DNA of 13,646 nt, from the NCBI GenBank assembly GCA_029289015.1, contig JARFUL010000293.1:1-13646 (forward strand). The letters are read 5' to 3'. Source of the DNA: Syntrophobacteria bacterium. GTDB lineage: Bacteria; Desulfobacterota; Syntrophobacteria; JARFUL01. How positions within the stretch are numbered: position 1 is the first letter of the stretch; every line of letters begins with the position of its first letter. The position numbers were made by a program, and so were the translations under genes. Below are positions 1-7,236 of the stretch, piece after piece. The notes beneath the pieces are model-generated. The model was given only the letters and a program-made list of their open reading frames with translations, ran no database searches and was not told the origin of the DNA.

Positions 1-673
1 GTATGTTGTACTTTTTGGCGAACTCCACGGACCGGATGTGAAGCACCTTGGCCCCCAGGGAGGCCATCTCCAGCATCTCGTCGTAGGATATCTTCTTGAG
101 CTTGCGCGCGTTGGAGCAGATCCTGGGGTCAGCGGTGAACACGCCCGCAACGTCGGTGTATATCTCGCAAAAATCGGCCTCGATCGCGCTGGCCACCGCG
201 ACCGCGGTGGTGTCGGAGCCCCCCCGGCCCAGGGTGGTTATGTCGCCCGCGGGGTCCTGGCCCTGGAACCCGGCTATCACCGCTATGGTGTCCTTTCTCA
301 GGTCGCAGCAGACCTTCTCCGCGTCGATCTCCGCTATCCTGGCTTTGCCGTGGTCCGGGTCGGTGAGGATGCGCACCTGGTGCGCGAGGTAGGAGCGGGC
401 ATTGCCCCCCATCTCCTTGATGGCCATGCTGAAGAGCGCGACGATCTTCTGCTCTCCCACCGCGAGGAGGACGTCCATCTCCCTGGGGTCGGGGGCCTTG
501 GTGATCTGGTTTGCGAGAGAGATAAGCTCATCGGTCTCGCCGCCCATTGCAGAGAGCACCACCACCACGTTGTTGCCCTTCTTATGGGTCTCAAGGGCCC
601 TCTTGGCCACCGCCTTGATCCTCTCAGGGGTCGCGACGGACGAGCCGCCGTATTTCTGAACAATCAGCGCCAT
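1..673 (-). CDS. lysC: Aspartate kinase, N-terminal part (runs off the window)
   Basis: Phosphorylates L-aspartate with ATP, the first step towards lysine, threonine and methionine; cytosolic. My translation gives 224 codons. The first residues [14 protein letters not shown] carry the KxGG(S/T)SV nucleotide-binding motif of the amino-acid kinase fold. [11 protein letters not shown] lies near residue 41, GRGGSDTTA near 152 and [15 protein letters not shown] near 171; all are aspartokinase signatures. Family members are about 400 residues, so the C-terminal ACT regulatory domains lie beyond the left edge and the type of feedback control cannot be judged. The ATG at 673-671 shares its A with the TAA stop of tsaE (TAATG), and a GGGGAG ribosome-binding site sits 7 bases upstream, inside tsaE. 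It is the last gene of the pdxJ-nnr-tsaE-lysC run visible here. Confidence 0.96.
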   Translation of the reverse strand, partial: MALIVQKYGGSSVATPERIKAVAKRALETHKKGNNVVVVLSAMGGETDELISLANQITKAPDPREMDVLLAVGEQKIVALFSMAIKEMGGNARSYLAHQVRILTDPDHGKARIAEIDAEKVCCDLRKDTIAVIAGFQGQDPAGDITTLGRGGSDTTAVAVASAIEADFCEIYTDVAGVFTADPRICSNARKLKKISYDEMLEMASLGAKVLHIRSVEFAKKYNI

Positions 674-1173
674 TATGTATCTCCCCGGAAGCCTCCTATG
701 ATATCCTTCGCCTCGGCAAGCAGCCTCAGGCCGCTTTTGCCCAACCCTCTCATGGTGATGGTCCGCTCCCTCTCCCCCGCGAACTCGAAGTTTATTTCAA
801 GCCTCTCGCCGGTCATATCGGAGCCGAGCCTCTCGGCCCATTCCACCACGGTCACCCCGTCTCCGAACAGCTGCTCCTCAAGCCCCAGCTCCACCGTCTC
901 CCCCGGCCCCGATATCCTGAACAGGTCGTAGTGGTAGAGCGTAACGCGGCCCCGGTGGATGTTGAGGATGGTGAAAGTGGGACTCGTTACATACTCTTCC
1001 TCAGGCACCCCCAGCCCCAGGGCCAGCCCCTGGGTGAAGAGCGTCTTGCCGCCGCCCAGCTCTCCGGTGAGGGCCAAAAAGTCTCCGGCGCCCGCGCTGC
1101 GCCCGAGCATCTCCCCCAGCCGGAAGGTCTGGCCCGGGCTCCGGGAGAGGAAGGTGACGGCCTCGTCTCTCAC
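673..1173 (-). CDS. tsaE: tRNA t6A37 threonylcarbamoyladenosine biosynthesis ATPase TsaE
   Basis: TsaE (YjeE) is the P-loop ATPase that works with TsaB and TsaD to put threonylcarbamoyl on A37 of ANN-decoding tRNAs. The 166-residue product has a Walker A loop GELGGGKT at residues 37-44, the family motif TSPTF at 63-67, HYDLFRI at 81-87 and the conserved VVEWAERLG at 109-117. The usual Walker loop is GxLGAGKT, so the second Gly in place of Ala is a mild variant. Length fits the family (about 150-165) with a slightly long, ill-conserved tail after residue 140. The start is GTG at 1173-1171, overlapping the nnr stop by four bases (GTGA). No Shine-Dalgarno sequence is visible, which fits translational coupling. 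tsaB and tsaD are not in the window. Confidence 0.95.
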   Translation of the reverse strand: MRDEAVTFLSRSPGQTFRLGEMLGRSAGAGDFLALTGELGGGKTLFTQGLALGLGVPEEEYVTSPTFTILNIHRGRVTLYHYDLFRISGPGETVELGLEEQLFGDGVTVVEWAERLGSDMTGERLEINFEFAGERERTITMRGLGKSGLRLLAEAKDIIGGFRGDT

Positions 1174-2774
1174 CGCGAAGGTTGCGGCCGGCCGGGGATG
1201 AAGCTCGGGTCCCGCTCGAAGAGGCCCTGCTCGATGTCCCTGAGAATTCCGGGCACCTCCCGGGCCGCTTCGGTGGCCAGAAGGCCCCGCTCGCCGATCT
1301 TGGCCGCGGCCCTGTCCGCGGCCTCGGCATGGACAAACACGCTCAGCCTGGCCGCGACAAAGGGGTCCATCCCCTGGGCCAGCGCGCCCGCGGCCATTCC
1401 CGTGAGCACGTCCCCCATGCCGCCGGAGGCCATTCCGGGGTTTCCGGAAACGCAGACGGAGACCCCGCCTCCGGGCTCCGCGACCACGGTGCGCGCGCCC
1501 TTGAGCACCACGACTGTGGAGGTCTCCTCAGCCAGCCTTTGGGCCGCGGCCAGCCGGTCCTTCTGCACCTCTTTGGTCGAAACATCCAGGAGCCTCGCCA
1601 TCTCCCCCGGGTGGGGGGTCACTATGACCGGCGCGCGCGCGTCCTTAAGCGGCGCAAGGTCCCGGGCCAACACGTTGAGCCCGTCCGCGTCCACCACCAC
1701 GGGGCATCTCGCCTCGGCCAGGACCGCGCGCACAAGCGCGTGCGCGCCTTCACCTCTCCCGATTCCCGGCCCTATTGAGACCGCGTCCTTGCCCTCGATG
1801 AACGCGACGGCCTGGCTCGCGGCCTCCACCGCGAACTCCCCGGAGCCGTTGTCAGCCAGGGGAAAGGTCATGGGCTCGGTGAGCTTGGCCTCCAGAACGG
1901 GGTTGAGGCCCTCGGGCACCCCCACGGTCACCAGCCCCGCGCCCATCCTTGCCGCGCCCAAGCCGCACAGAGCGGCCGCGCCGCTGAATCCCAGCCCTCC
2001 CGCAACAACGGCCGCATGGCCGTAGGTGCCCTTGTGGGAGTCGGCCTTCCTGGGGGCCAGGGTGTCCAAAAAGTCGTGGTGCGTTATGATGTCCCTCAAG
2101 ACTCCCTGGTCCAGAACGGCCCTTTTGGGGATTCCTATGTCCGCGACCTTGAGATCGCCCACGTAGTCCGCGCCGGGAAAGAGCACCTGGCCCACCTTGG
2201 GGAGCCCGAAGGTCACGGTGAGCCACGCACGAACGCAGGCCCCGAGCGGCCTTCCCGTGTCCGAGGAGAGCCCGGAGGGGATGTCTACAGAGAGGACCGG
2301 CTTGCCCAGGGAGTTTATGAGCTCCACCGCGTGCCTGTATATCCCGCCCACCTCGCGGTCGAGCCCGGTGCCCAGGAGCGCGTCCACCACGACCTGGGCC
2401 CAGAAGATCCACTCCCCGAAGCCCTTGAGCACCTCCTTGTCGGTGGTGTGGGTCACGTGCTGGCCCAGGTTCTCCAGGATCTCGAGGTTGGTGAGCGCGT
2501 CCCCCTGGAGCCCGGACCGCTCCTTGAGGCAGATCACCGCCACCTTTACGCCCCTCTCCATGAGATGCCGGGCGATAACGAAGCCGTCGCCGCCGTTGTT
2601 GCCGGACCCGGCCAGAATGGCCGCGGACCTGAGCCGGCCCCCCGGGAAGCGGGCCAGAAGCTCATTGGCAGCGATTCTCCCCGCGTTCTCCATGAGCACC
2701 ACGCCCGGGACCCCCAGCTCATCTATGGCCCGGCGGTCTATCGCGGCCATCTCCCTCGCGGTGACCAGCTTCAT
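1170..2774 (-). CDS. nnr: Bifunctional NAD(P)H-hydrate epimerase / ADP-dependent NAD(P)H-hydrate dehydratase
   Basis: Repairs hydrated NADH and NADPH: the N-terminal YjeF_N domain interconverts R and S epimers, and the C-terminal ribokinase-like domain dehydrates S-NAD(P)HX using ADP. From the ATG at 2774-2772 it has 534 residues, normal for the fused form. N domain: MKLVTAREM start, AGSGNNGGDGFVIARHL at 55-71, VDALLGTGL near 130 and VDIPSG near 163. C domain begins about residue 240: HKGTYGHAAVVAGG, the TPHPGE motif at 386-391 and GNPGMASGGMGDVLTG at 444-459, with the catalytic Asp in GDV. A GTG six bases upstream (2780-2778) is in frame, but the G-rich stretch between the pdxJ stop and the ATG looks like the ribosome-binding site, so I prefer the ATG. 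The gap to the pdxJ stop is 12 bases. Confidence 0.95.
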   Translation of the reverse strand: MKLVTAREMAAIDRRAIDELGVPGVVLMENAGRIAANELLARFPGGRLRSAAILAGSGNNGGDGFVIARHLMERGVKVAVICLKERSGLQGDALTNLEILENLGQHVTHTTDKEVLKGFGEWIFWAQVVVDALLGTGLDREVGGIYRHAVELINSLGKPVLSVDIPSGLSSDTGRPLGACVRAWLTVTFGLPKVGQVLFPGADYVGDLKVADIGIPKRAVLDQGVLRDIITHHDFLDTLAPRKADSHKGTYGHAAVVAGGLGFSGAAALCGLGAARMGAGLVTVGVPEGLNPVLEAKLTEPMTFPLADNGSGEFAVEAASQAVAFIEGKDAVSIGPGIGRGEGAHALVRAVLAEARCPVVVDADGLNVLARDLAPLKDARAPVIVTPHPGEMARLLDVSTKEVQKDRLAAAQRLAEETSTVVVLKGARTVVAEPGGGVSVCVSGNPGMASGGMGDVLTGMAAGALAQGMDPFVAARLSVFVHAEAADRAAAKIGERGLLATEAAREVPGILRDIEQGLFERDPSFIPGRPQPSR

Positions 2775-2786
2775 CCGCACCCCCCG

Positions 2787-3554
2787 TCACTCACCGAGCT
2801 TGAGCCACCTCTTGGGCCCGGTGTCGGCCTTGTTCCCCCCGAAGCGCACTATGTTGACCATCTCCCTTACCGCGCGTTCGAACCCCACCAGGACCGAGCG
2901 CGCCACAATGGAGTGGCCGATGGAGAACTCCTCGATCCCCGTGAGGTCCAAAAGGCTGAAGATGTTGTGATAGTTGAGGCCGTGGCCCGCGTTCACCCGG
3001 AGCTTCAGCCGGTTAGAGAACTTCACCGCGTCCGCGATCCTGCCGAATTCCTCCCGTATCCTGGCCGGGGTGGTCGCGTCCGCGTAGGTGCCGGTGTGAA
3101 TCTCCACGAAGTCCGCCTCGATAATGTGGGAGGCCTTCACCTGGTCGAGCTCCGGGTCTATGAAGAAGCTCACGAGGATGCCCGCCTCCTTCAGCATCTG
3201 GGTGAGTTTTCTCAGGTGGTCCTGGTTGAGCTGGACCTCCAGGCCGCCCTCGGTGGTGAGCTCCTCCCTCCTCTCGGGCACCAGGGTCACCATGTCGGGC
3301 TTCACCTCCAGCGCGATCTGGAGCATCTCCTGGGTCGCGGCCATCTCCAGGTTGAGCTTGGTGCGCACGATCTCCCTCAGTATCCTGAGATCCCTGTCCT
3401 GGATGTGCCTGCGGTCCTCCCTCAAATGGACGATTATGCCGTCTGCGCCGCCCAGCTCCGCGAGCACCGCCGCGGCCACGGGATCGGGCTCGCCGGCCTT
3501 TCTCGCCTCCCTCAGCGTGGCCACATGGTCCACGTTCACCAAAAGCTTGAACAA
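2787..3554 (-). CDS. pdxJ: Pyridoxine 5'-phosphate synthase PdxJ
   Basis: Condenses 3-amino-1-hydroxyacetone phosphate (from PdxA) with 1-deoxyxylulose 5-phosphate to make pyridoxine 5'-phosphate, the ring-closing step of DXP-dependent vitamin B6 synthesis; cytosolic TIM barrel. The 255-residue product has the family N-terminus [15 protein letters not shown], then [12 protein letters not shown] with the active-site His at 43, LNLEMAAT with the catalytic Glu at 70, and [11 protein letters not shown] with His 191. All three match the catalytic residues known for the Escherichia coli enzyme. Length is near the usual 240-255. The start is TTG at 3554-3552; AAAGGGG six bases upstream makes a good ribosome-binding site, and no earlier start gives a better family N-terminus. 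It is the first gene of its unit, with a promoter-like site about 70-100 bases upstream. The acpS gene often found directly downstream is absent. Confidence 0.96.
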   Translation of the reverse strand: MFKLLVNVDHVATLREARKAGEPDPVAAAVLAELGGADGIIVHLREDRRHIQDRDLRILREIVRTKLNLEMAATQEMLQIALEVKPDMVTLVPERREELTTEGGLEVQLNQDHLRKLTQMLKEAGILVSFFIDPELDQVKASHIIEADFVEIHTGTYADATTPARIREEFGRIADAVKFSNRLKLRVNAGHGLNYHNIFSLLDLTGIEEFSIGHSIVARSVLVGFERAVREMVNIVRFGGNKADTGPKRWLKLGE

Positions 3555-3620
3555 GGTTCACCCCTTTCGTGGGCTTGGTTGTTGCGGTTTTTGCCGCCGG
3601 GTCCTGGGAGAGTATCTGTT

Positions 3621-3650
3621 AAGGTAAGGCAAAAGAAAAGGGGCTGTCAA
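3621..3650 (-). promoter_or_regulatory. Candidate sigma70 promoter for the pdxJ-nnr-tsaE-lysC unit
   Basis: On the minus strand a perfect -35 TTGACA (3650-3645) is followed after 18 bases by TACCTT (3626-3621), which matches only three of six -10 consensus positions. The spacer is T-rich, unlike the GC-rich surroundings. Initiation would fall near 3613, leaving a leader of about 60 bases before the TTG start of pdxJ. The weak -10 box is the main doubt. Confidence 0.45.
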
Positions 3651-3740
3651 GAAGATAGGTCCATAAGACCATGAAAATGTAGGAAAAACAGGGGTGTTGG
3701 GGGTCTCGGCATTGCTTATCTGCTCGTGCTTATGTATCAT

Positions 3741-3773
3741 CCTCCCCATCCTGGCCGCAAGGCCAGGATCAGA
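3741..3773. repeat. Palindromic element, copy 1 (9-bp stem, GCAA loop)
   Basis: The plus strand reads CCTCCCCATCC into a perfect 9-bp inverted repeat ATCCTGGCC / GGCCAGGAT (3748-3756 with 3761-3769) closed by GCAA, then CAGA. The flanks CCTCCCCATCC on the left and GGATCAGA on the right are shared exactly with copy 2 at 3910-3944. The layout resembles REP-like elements of many proteobacteria, which have a CATCCCG...CGGGAT core followed by CCAGA. That family link is from general knowledge and was not tested. Confidence 0.7.
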
Positions 3774-3780
3774 AGAGGCA

Positions 3781-3795
3781 CACCTGACGGTGCGG
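3781..3795. repeat. Short hairpin repeat CACC-TGAC-GGTG, copy 1
   Basis: A small inverted repeat, CACC / GGTG around TGAC, is followed by CGG. It matches 13 of 15 bases with 3825-3839 (CACC-TTGC-GGTG then CGG), so the two look like diverged copies of one unit. Alone the 4-bp stem would be too weak to report. Confidence 0.4.
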
Positions 3796-3801
3796 TATCA
3801 G

Positions 3802-3822
3802 AAAAGAGCCTGCGGCTCTTTT
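3802..3822. terminator. Candidate bidirectional terminator hairpin
   Basis: A perfect 9-bp inverted repeat, AAAAGAGCC / GGCTCTTTT, is closed by the three bases TGC. Read from either strand it gives a GC-containing stem ending in four T residues, so it could stop transcription leaving the pump gene (minus strand). The T run is part of the stem and is short, and the stem has only five strong pairs, so efficiency is uncertain. It lies about 140 bases past the pump stop codon. Confidence 0.4.
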
Positions 3823-3823
3823 G

Positions 3824-3839
3824 GCACCTTGCGGTGCGG
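3824..3839. repeat. Short hairpin repeat GCACC-TTGC-GGTGC, copy 2
   Basis: A perfect 5-bp inverted repeat (3824-3828 with 3833-3837) around TTGC, followed by GG. It starts one base after the terminator-like hairpin and is similar in sequence to 3781-3795. Its loop and closing pairs (CC-TTGC-GG) also echo the neighbouring hairpin, CC-TGC-GG. Confidence 0.45.
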
Positions 3840-3846
3840 CAATAGC

Positions 3847-3883
3847 GCGGCGGTAAAACCGCCGCCGAAAAAGCGGCGCGGTT
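3847..3883. repeat. Overlapping, mutually exclusive stems
   Basis: Segment 3847-3854 (GCGGCGGT) pairs perfectly with 3858-3865 (ACCGCCGC) across an AAA loop. The same central block can instead pair to its right: 3857-3862 with 3878-3883 (AACCGC / GCGGTT) and 3864-3866 with 3875-3877, with one bulged base and an A-rich loop. The two structures cannot form together. The arrangement is like attenuators, but no leader peptide or ligand-binding fold is visible, so a regulatory role is only a possibility. Confidence 0.45.
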
Positions 3884-3909
3884 GAGACCTGCTCCTGGTG
3901 GTATATAGG

Positions 3910-3944
3910 CCTCCCCATCCCGCGTCGTCAGACGCGGGATCAGA
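3910..3944. repeat. Palindromic element, copy 2 (10-bp stem, GTCA loop)
   Basis: CCTCCCCATCC leads into a perfect 10-bp inverted repeat, ATCCCGCGTC / GACGCGGGAT (3917-3926 with 3931-3940), closed by GTCA and followed by CAGA. Outer flanks are identical to copy 1 at 3741-3773 while the inner stem differs and is still fully paired. It lies 17-51 bases downstream of the pump stop codon on the minus strand. Confidence 0.7.
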
Positions 3945-3947
3945 GAA

Positions 3948-3960
3948 GGGACACTGTCCC
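3948..3960. repeat. GGGAC-ACT-GTCCC hairpin abutting the pump stop codon
   Basis: An inverted repeat of 5 bp with a 3-base loop (formally 6 bp around a single C) ends exactly one base before the TAG stop of the RND pump gene. On the minus strand it would be the first structure in the mRNA after the stop. A ribosome on the stop codon would cover it, so it may be part of the palindromic element next to it and not a terminator; no T run follows. Confidence 0.45.
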
Positions 3961-6900
3961 CTAGAAGTCCGCGTCGGTCTTATCCAGGCCCTTTGCCCGC
4001 CAGAGCGCCATCCGGGCCATGAGCATCAGGTTGAAGAGCGCGGGGATGAGGAGGAGGGTGAATATGGTGGAGAGCGCGAGCCCGCCCAGCACCACGCCGC
4101 CCAGCCCCCGGTAGAGCTCCGAGCCCGCGCCGGGGAAGATGACCAGGGGAAGCATGCCCAGGATCGAGGTGGTGGTGGACATGAAGATGGGCCTCATGCG
4201 GTTGCGCACCGCCTCCTCTATGGCAGAGCGCCGCTCCATGCCGTCGTACCGCATGTGGTTGAGGGACTGGTGCACGATGAGAATCGCGTTGTTCACCACC
4301 GTGCCCACCAGGATCACGAACCCGAGCATGGTGAGCACGTCGAGGGGCTGGTAGGTCAAAAGCAGGTTCACCAGGAAGAGCCCGAGGAACCCTCCGGCCG
4401 CGGCCAGGGGCACGGAGAACATGATCACCAGGGGATAGAGGAACGACGCGAAGAGGGACGACATGAGCAGGTAGGTGATGATGATTGCCAGTACGAAGTT
4501 GCCCTTGAGCGCTTCCCGGGTGAGGGTGAGGTCGTCAACCGTGCCCGCGAGCTTTATCTCGTAGAGGCGGCCCAGGCCGTCGCCGCCCTTGATGGGGCCC
4601 ACCACCTTGGCCTCGATGAGGTCCATGGCCTCCTCGAGGGGCATGGTCCTGGGGGGCACCACCTGGATCGTGACGGCCCGGCGGTTTTCAATGTGGTTTA
4701 TCTGCACCGGCCCGGATGTCCAAAGTATCTTGGCCAGGGAGTCCAGGGTCACGAGCTGGCCGGTGGGGGTGCGCACGGGGAGCTGGTCGAAGTCCTGGGT
4801 GTGGCCTATCCGCTCCTTGCTCCCCTTCAGAACGAGGTCTATGTCCTCGCCCTCGTACTTGTAGTCCGCTATGTCCCGGCCGTCGAGCATGACATCCACG
4901 ATGATGCCCAAGTCCTCCGCGGTGAGCCCCATCCTCGCGGCCCGCACCCTGTCGGGGATTATCCGCACCTCCGGGTTTCCCAGGTCGAGGCTGGGGATGG
5001 GCCTGGCCTGGGCCTTGGGCATGTTGGTGAGCACGCTGAAGAAGACCCTCTGGCCGAGCTCCACCAGCTTTTGAAGCTCCGGTCCGGTGATCTCCACGTC
5101 AATGGTCCTGCCCCCGCCCACCGCTCTGGTGAAGAGGGAGCGCTGGCTGACCACGGGGATAAGCCCGGGGATCTTCCCGATCTCACGGTTAAAGAGGGGT
5201 ATCAGGGCCTGCACCCGCTCCGGCTCCCTCGCGGTGATGCCGCTGAATATGAACTGGCCCCGGGCCACGAAGAACATGTTCTCAATCGCGGGAATCCCGC
5301 CCGGGCCGGTCTTGACATCCTTGGGCAGGTCCCAGTAGGGCTTGAGGCCGTTGGCCATGGTGAGCCCGATGTTGGTGAGCTCGTCCAGGTTGTATCCCGG
5401 CGGGGGCAGGACCAGCGCGATGACGAAGTTGCGGTTGCCCTCGGGGAGATACTCGGCCTTTGGGATCAATGACCAGGCCAGACCCAGGGCCCCCAGGGTA
5501 AGCGCGGCCACCACCGCGATGCTGAGCAGCGCGGAGCCGATCATATGGTATACGAAGCGCGCGGTGAGCTCCCTGAAGCCGTCGGCCGCTTTGTCTAATT
5601 TGGACAGGAGACGGGGCTTTTCGGAGACCCGGTTCTTATCCCTTGCCCTCAGGATCCTCGCGGCCATGGTGGGGATGACCCCTATGGAGACAAAGAGGGA
5701 GACCCCCACCGCGCAGGAGATGGCTATCGCGATGTCCTTGAAGAGCTGGCCCGCCTCCTCCGCGACGAAGACCACCGGGATGAAGACCGCCATGGTGGTC
5801 AGGGTGGAGCTCAGCACCGCGCCCCAGACCTCCTGGGTGCCCTCCAGCGCGGCCTTAAAGGGGGGTTTGCCCATTTCAATGTGGCGAAAGATGTTCTCCA
5901 AAACAACGATGGACGCGTCCAGCACCATGCCCACCGCGAAGGCCATTCCCGCGAGACTGATAACGTTTATGTTCCTCCCGAAGATGTTCATCAGGAGGAA
6001 GGTGCCCACCACGGAGATGGGGATGGCCAGGGAGATGATCAGGGTGGACCTTGTGGACCTTAAAAATATAAGCAGCACCGAGATCGCGAGGATAGAGCCC
6101 ACGTAGAGGTTGTTCTTGACGAGCCTTATCGCGGAGTCTATGTACTCGGTCTCGTCGTAGACCTGAAGTATCTTCAGCCCGCGGTCCTTGAGGAGCCCGC
6201 GGTTCAGCTCCCGGATGGCCTCCTTGATCCCCCGCATCACGGTTATCACGTTGGCGCCGGTCTGCCTCTTCGCGTTGAACGCGATGGTGGGCTTATTCGT
6301 GTGGTAGACTGAGTACTCCGGGTTCTCGTAGCCCAGCTTCACCTGCGCGACGTCGCCCACGTAGACGGGGGAGGATTCCACGTACTTGACCACAACGTCC
6401 ATCACGTCCCTGGGGGACCCGTATTCCCCCACGGTGCGCACGATGAACCTTCTCTTCCCCTCGTCGAAGTTCCCCGCGGAGATGTTCTCGTTCTCCTTCA
6501 AGATCGCGGTGGAGACCTCGGGTATGGTCACCTTTAAAGAGGCCATCCTCTCCAGGTCGAGGATGACCTGCATCTCCCGCTCCCATCCACCGTAGATCTC
6601 GGACTCCGCGACCCCGGGCACCCTCTCGATCCTGGGCTTTATGTAGTCCTCCACGAAGTCCCGGTGGACGTTGATGTTCTTCTTGTCCTTGCCGTCCGTG
6701 GTCTTGAGGATCATCCACGCGATGGCCTTGGCCCTGCCGCCGGAGGTGACGATTATGGGCTCCTCCACCCCCTCGGGGTAGTCCGGCACCGTGTTGAGCG
6801 TGTTGGCCACCTTGAGCCGGGCCGCGTCGATATTTTCACCGATGTGGAACTTGAGAGATATCTCGCCCACGGAGTCGCGGCTCTCGGACTTCATCTCCCA

Positions 6901-7131
6901 GAGCCCCTCCACGGACTTGAGCTTGTCCTCCTGCTCGTCTATGACCTCCCGCTCGATCTCCTGGGGGGACGCGCCGGGCCAGTAGGTCTTCACCGTGATC
7001 TCGGGCTTGTCCACGTCCGGGGTGAGCTGCACGGGGATCCTGAGGAGGGCCAGGATGCCGAACAGGGCCACGAGCATAACCGCGACCGCGACGGTTACCG
7101 GGTTTTTTATGGATGCTTCCGTAAACTTCAT
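3961..7131 (-). CDS. RND efflux pump inner-membrane permease (AcrB/HAE1-like)
   Basis: Proton-driven trimeric exporter of the resistance-nodulation-division superfamily, working with the adaptor encoded just upstream. The 1056 residues are normal for the family (about 1030-1060). A first membrane helix lies at about 10-30, followed by a large periplasmic loop from FPxV-like RIPVQLTPDVDKPEI. Helices 2-6 cover about 340-490, a second periplasmic loop about 560-875, and helices 8-12 about 878-1035. In helix 4 the relay segment is GMVLDASIVVLENI: Asp 405 matches AcrB Asp407, but the next residue is Ala 406 where AcrB has Asp408. In helix 10 VNNAIL puts Asn 947 at the place of AcrB Lys940. The substrate cannot be inferred. 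ATG at 7131-7129 fits the conserved MKFTEASIKNPV start though no clear ribosome-binding site precedes it. The gap to the adaptor gene is 105 bases. No outer-membrane channel gene is in the window. Confidence 0.95.
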   Translation of the reverse strand: MKFTEASIKNPVTVAVAVMLVALFGILALLRIPVQLTPDVDKPEITVKTYWPGASPQEIEREVIDEQEDKLKSVEGLWEMKSESRDSVGEISLKFHIGENIDAARLKVANTLNTVPDYPEGVEEPIIVTSGGRAKAIAWMILKTTDGKDKKNINVHRDFVEDYIKPRIERVPGVAESEIYGGWEREMQVILDLERMASLKVTIPEVSTAILKENENISAGNFDEGKRRFIVRTVGEYGSPRDVMDVVVKYVESSPVYVGDVAQVKLGYENPEYSVYHTNKPTIAFNAKRQTGANVITVMRGIKEAIRELNRGLLKDRGLKILQVYDETEYIDSAIRLVKNNLYVGSILAISVLLIFLRSTRSTLIISLAIPISVVGTFLLMNIFGRNINVISLAGMAFAVGMVLDASIVVLENIFRHIEMGKPPFKAALEGTQEVWGAVLSSTLTTMAVFIPVVFVAEEAGQLFKDIAIAISCAVGVSLFVSIGVIPTMAARILRARDKNRVSEKPRLLSKLDKAADGFRELTARFVYHMIGSALLSIAVVAALTLGALGLAWSLIPKAEYLPEGNRNFVIALVLPPPGYNLDELTNIGLTMANGLKPYWDLPKDVKTGPGGIPAIENMFFVARGQFIFSGITAREPERVQALIPLFNREIGKIPGLIPVVSQRSLFTRAVGGGRTIDVEITGPELQKLVELGQRVFFSVLTNMPKAQARPIPSLDLGNPEVRIIPDRVRAARMGLTAEDLGIIVDVMLDGRDIADYKYEGEDIDLVLKGSKERIGHTQDFDQLPVRTPTGQLVTLDSLAKILWTSGPVQINHIENRRAVTIQVVPPRTMPLEEAMDLIEAKVVGPIKGGDGLGRLYEIKLAGTVDDLTLTREALKGNFVLAIIITYLLMSSLFASFLYPLVIMFSVPLAAAGGFLGLFLVNLLLTYQPLDVLTMLGFVILVGTVVNNAILIVHQSLNHMRYDGMERRSAIEEAVRNRMRPIFMSTTTSILGMLPLVIFPGAGSELYRGLGGVVLGGLALSTIFTLLLIPALFNLMLMARMALWRAKGLDKTDADF

Positions 7132-7236
7132 GGGAGAGTGCCGCTTATCTTGTCTTCAGGCTTTTTTAATATGGGCTCTGGCCCGCGGGTGTCCAAAAAA
7201 GCACCGCACCGGGACCTGCGAGGGGACGCGGCCCGG

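Larger units (their letters stand above)
3555..3960. other. 406-bp intergenic region between the RND pump gene and pdxJ
   Basis: There is no credible protein here; the two short frames crossing it (63 codons each) have odd composition and no family signature. It has two halves. The part nearest pdxJ (3555-3740) is less GC-rich and holds the pdxJ leader, its ribosome-binding site and a sigma70-like promoter on the minus strand. The part nearest the pump gene (3741-3960) is packed with perfect inverted repeats, listed separately. Because both flanking genes read on the minus strand, the hairpins would form the 3' end of the pump mRNA and lie upstream of the pdxJ promoter. Confidence 0.8.

Noticed and set aside
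3558..3885. Two 63-codon frames in the pdxJ upstream region, one on each strand
   Set aside because: Both cross the promoter or hairpin DNA, lack ribosome-binding sites and resemble no family; the plus-strand frame is mostly translated palindromes.
3741..3960. CRISPR array
   Set aside because: The repeats are self-complementary and irregular in length and spacing, with no constant direct repeat and unique spacers, and no cas gene is present.
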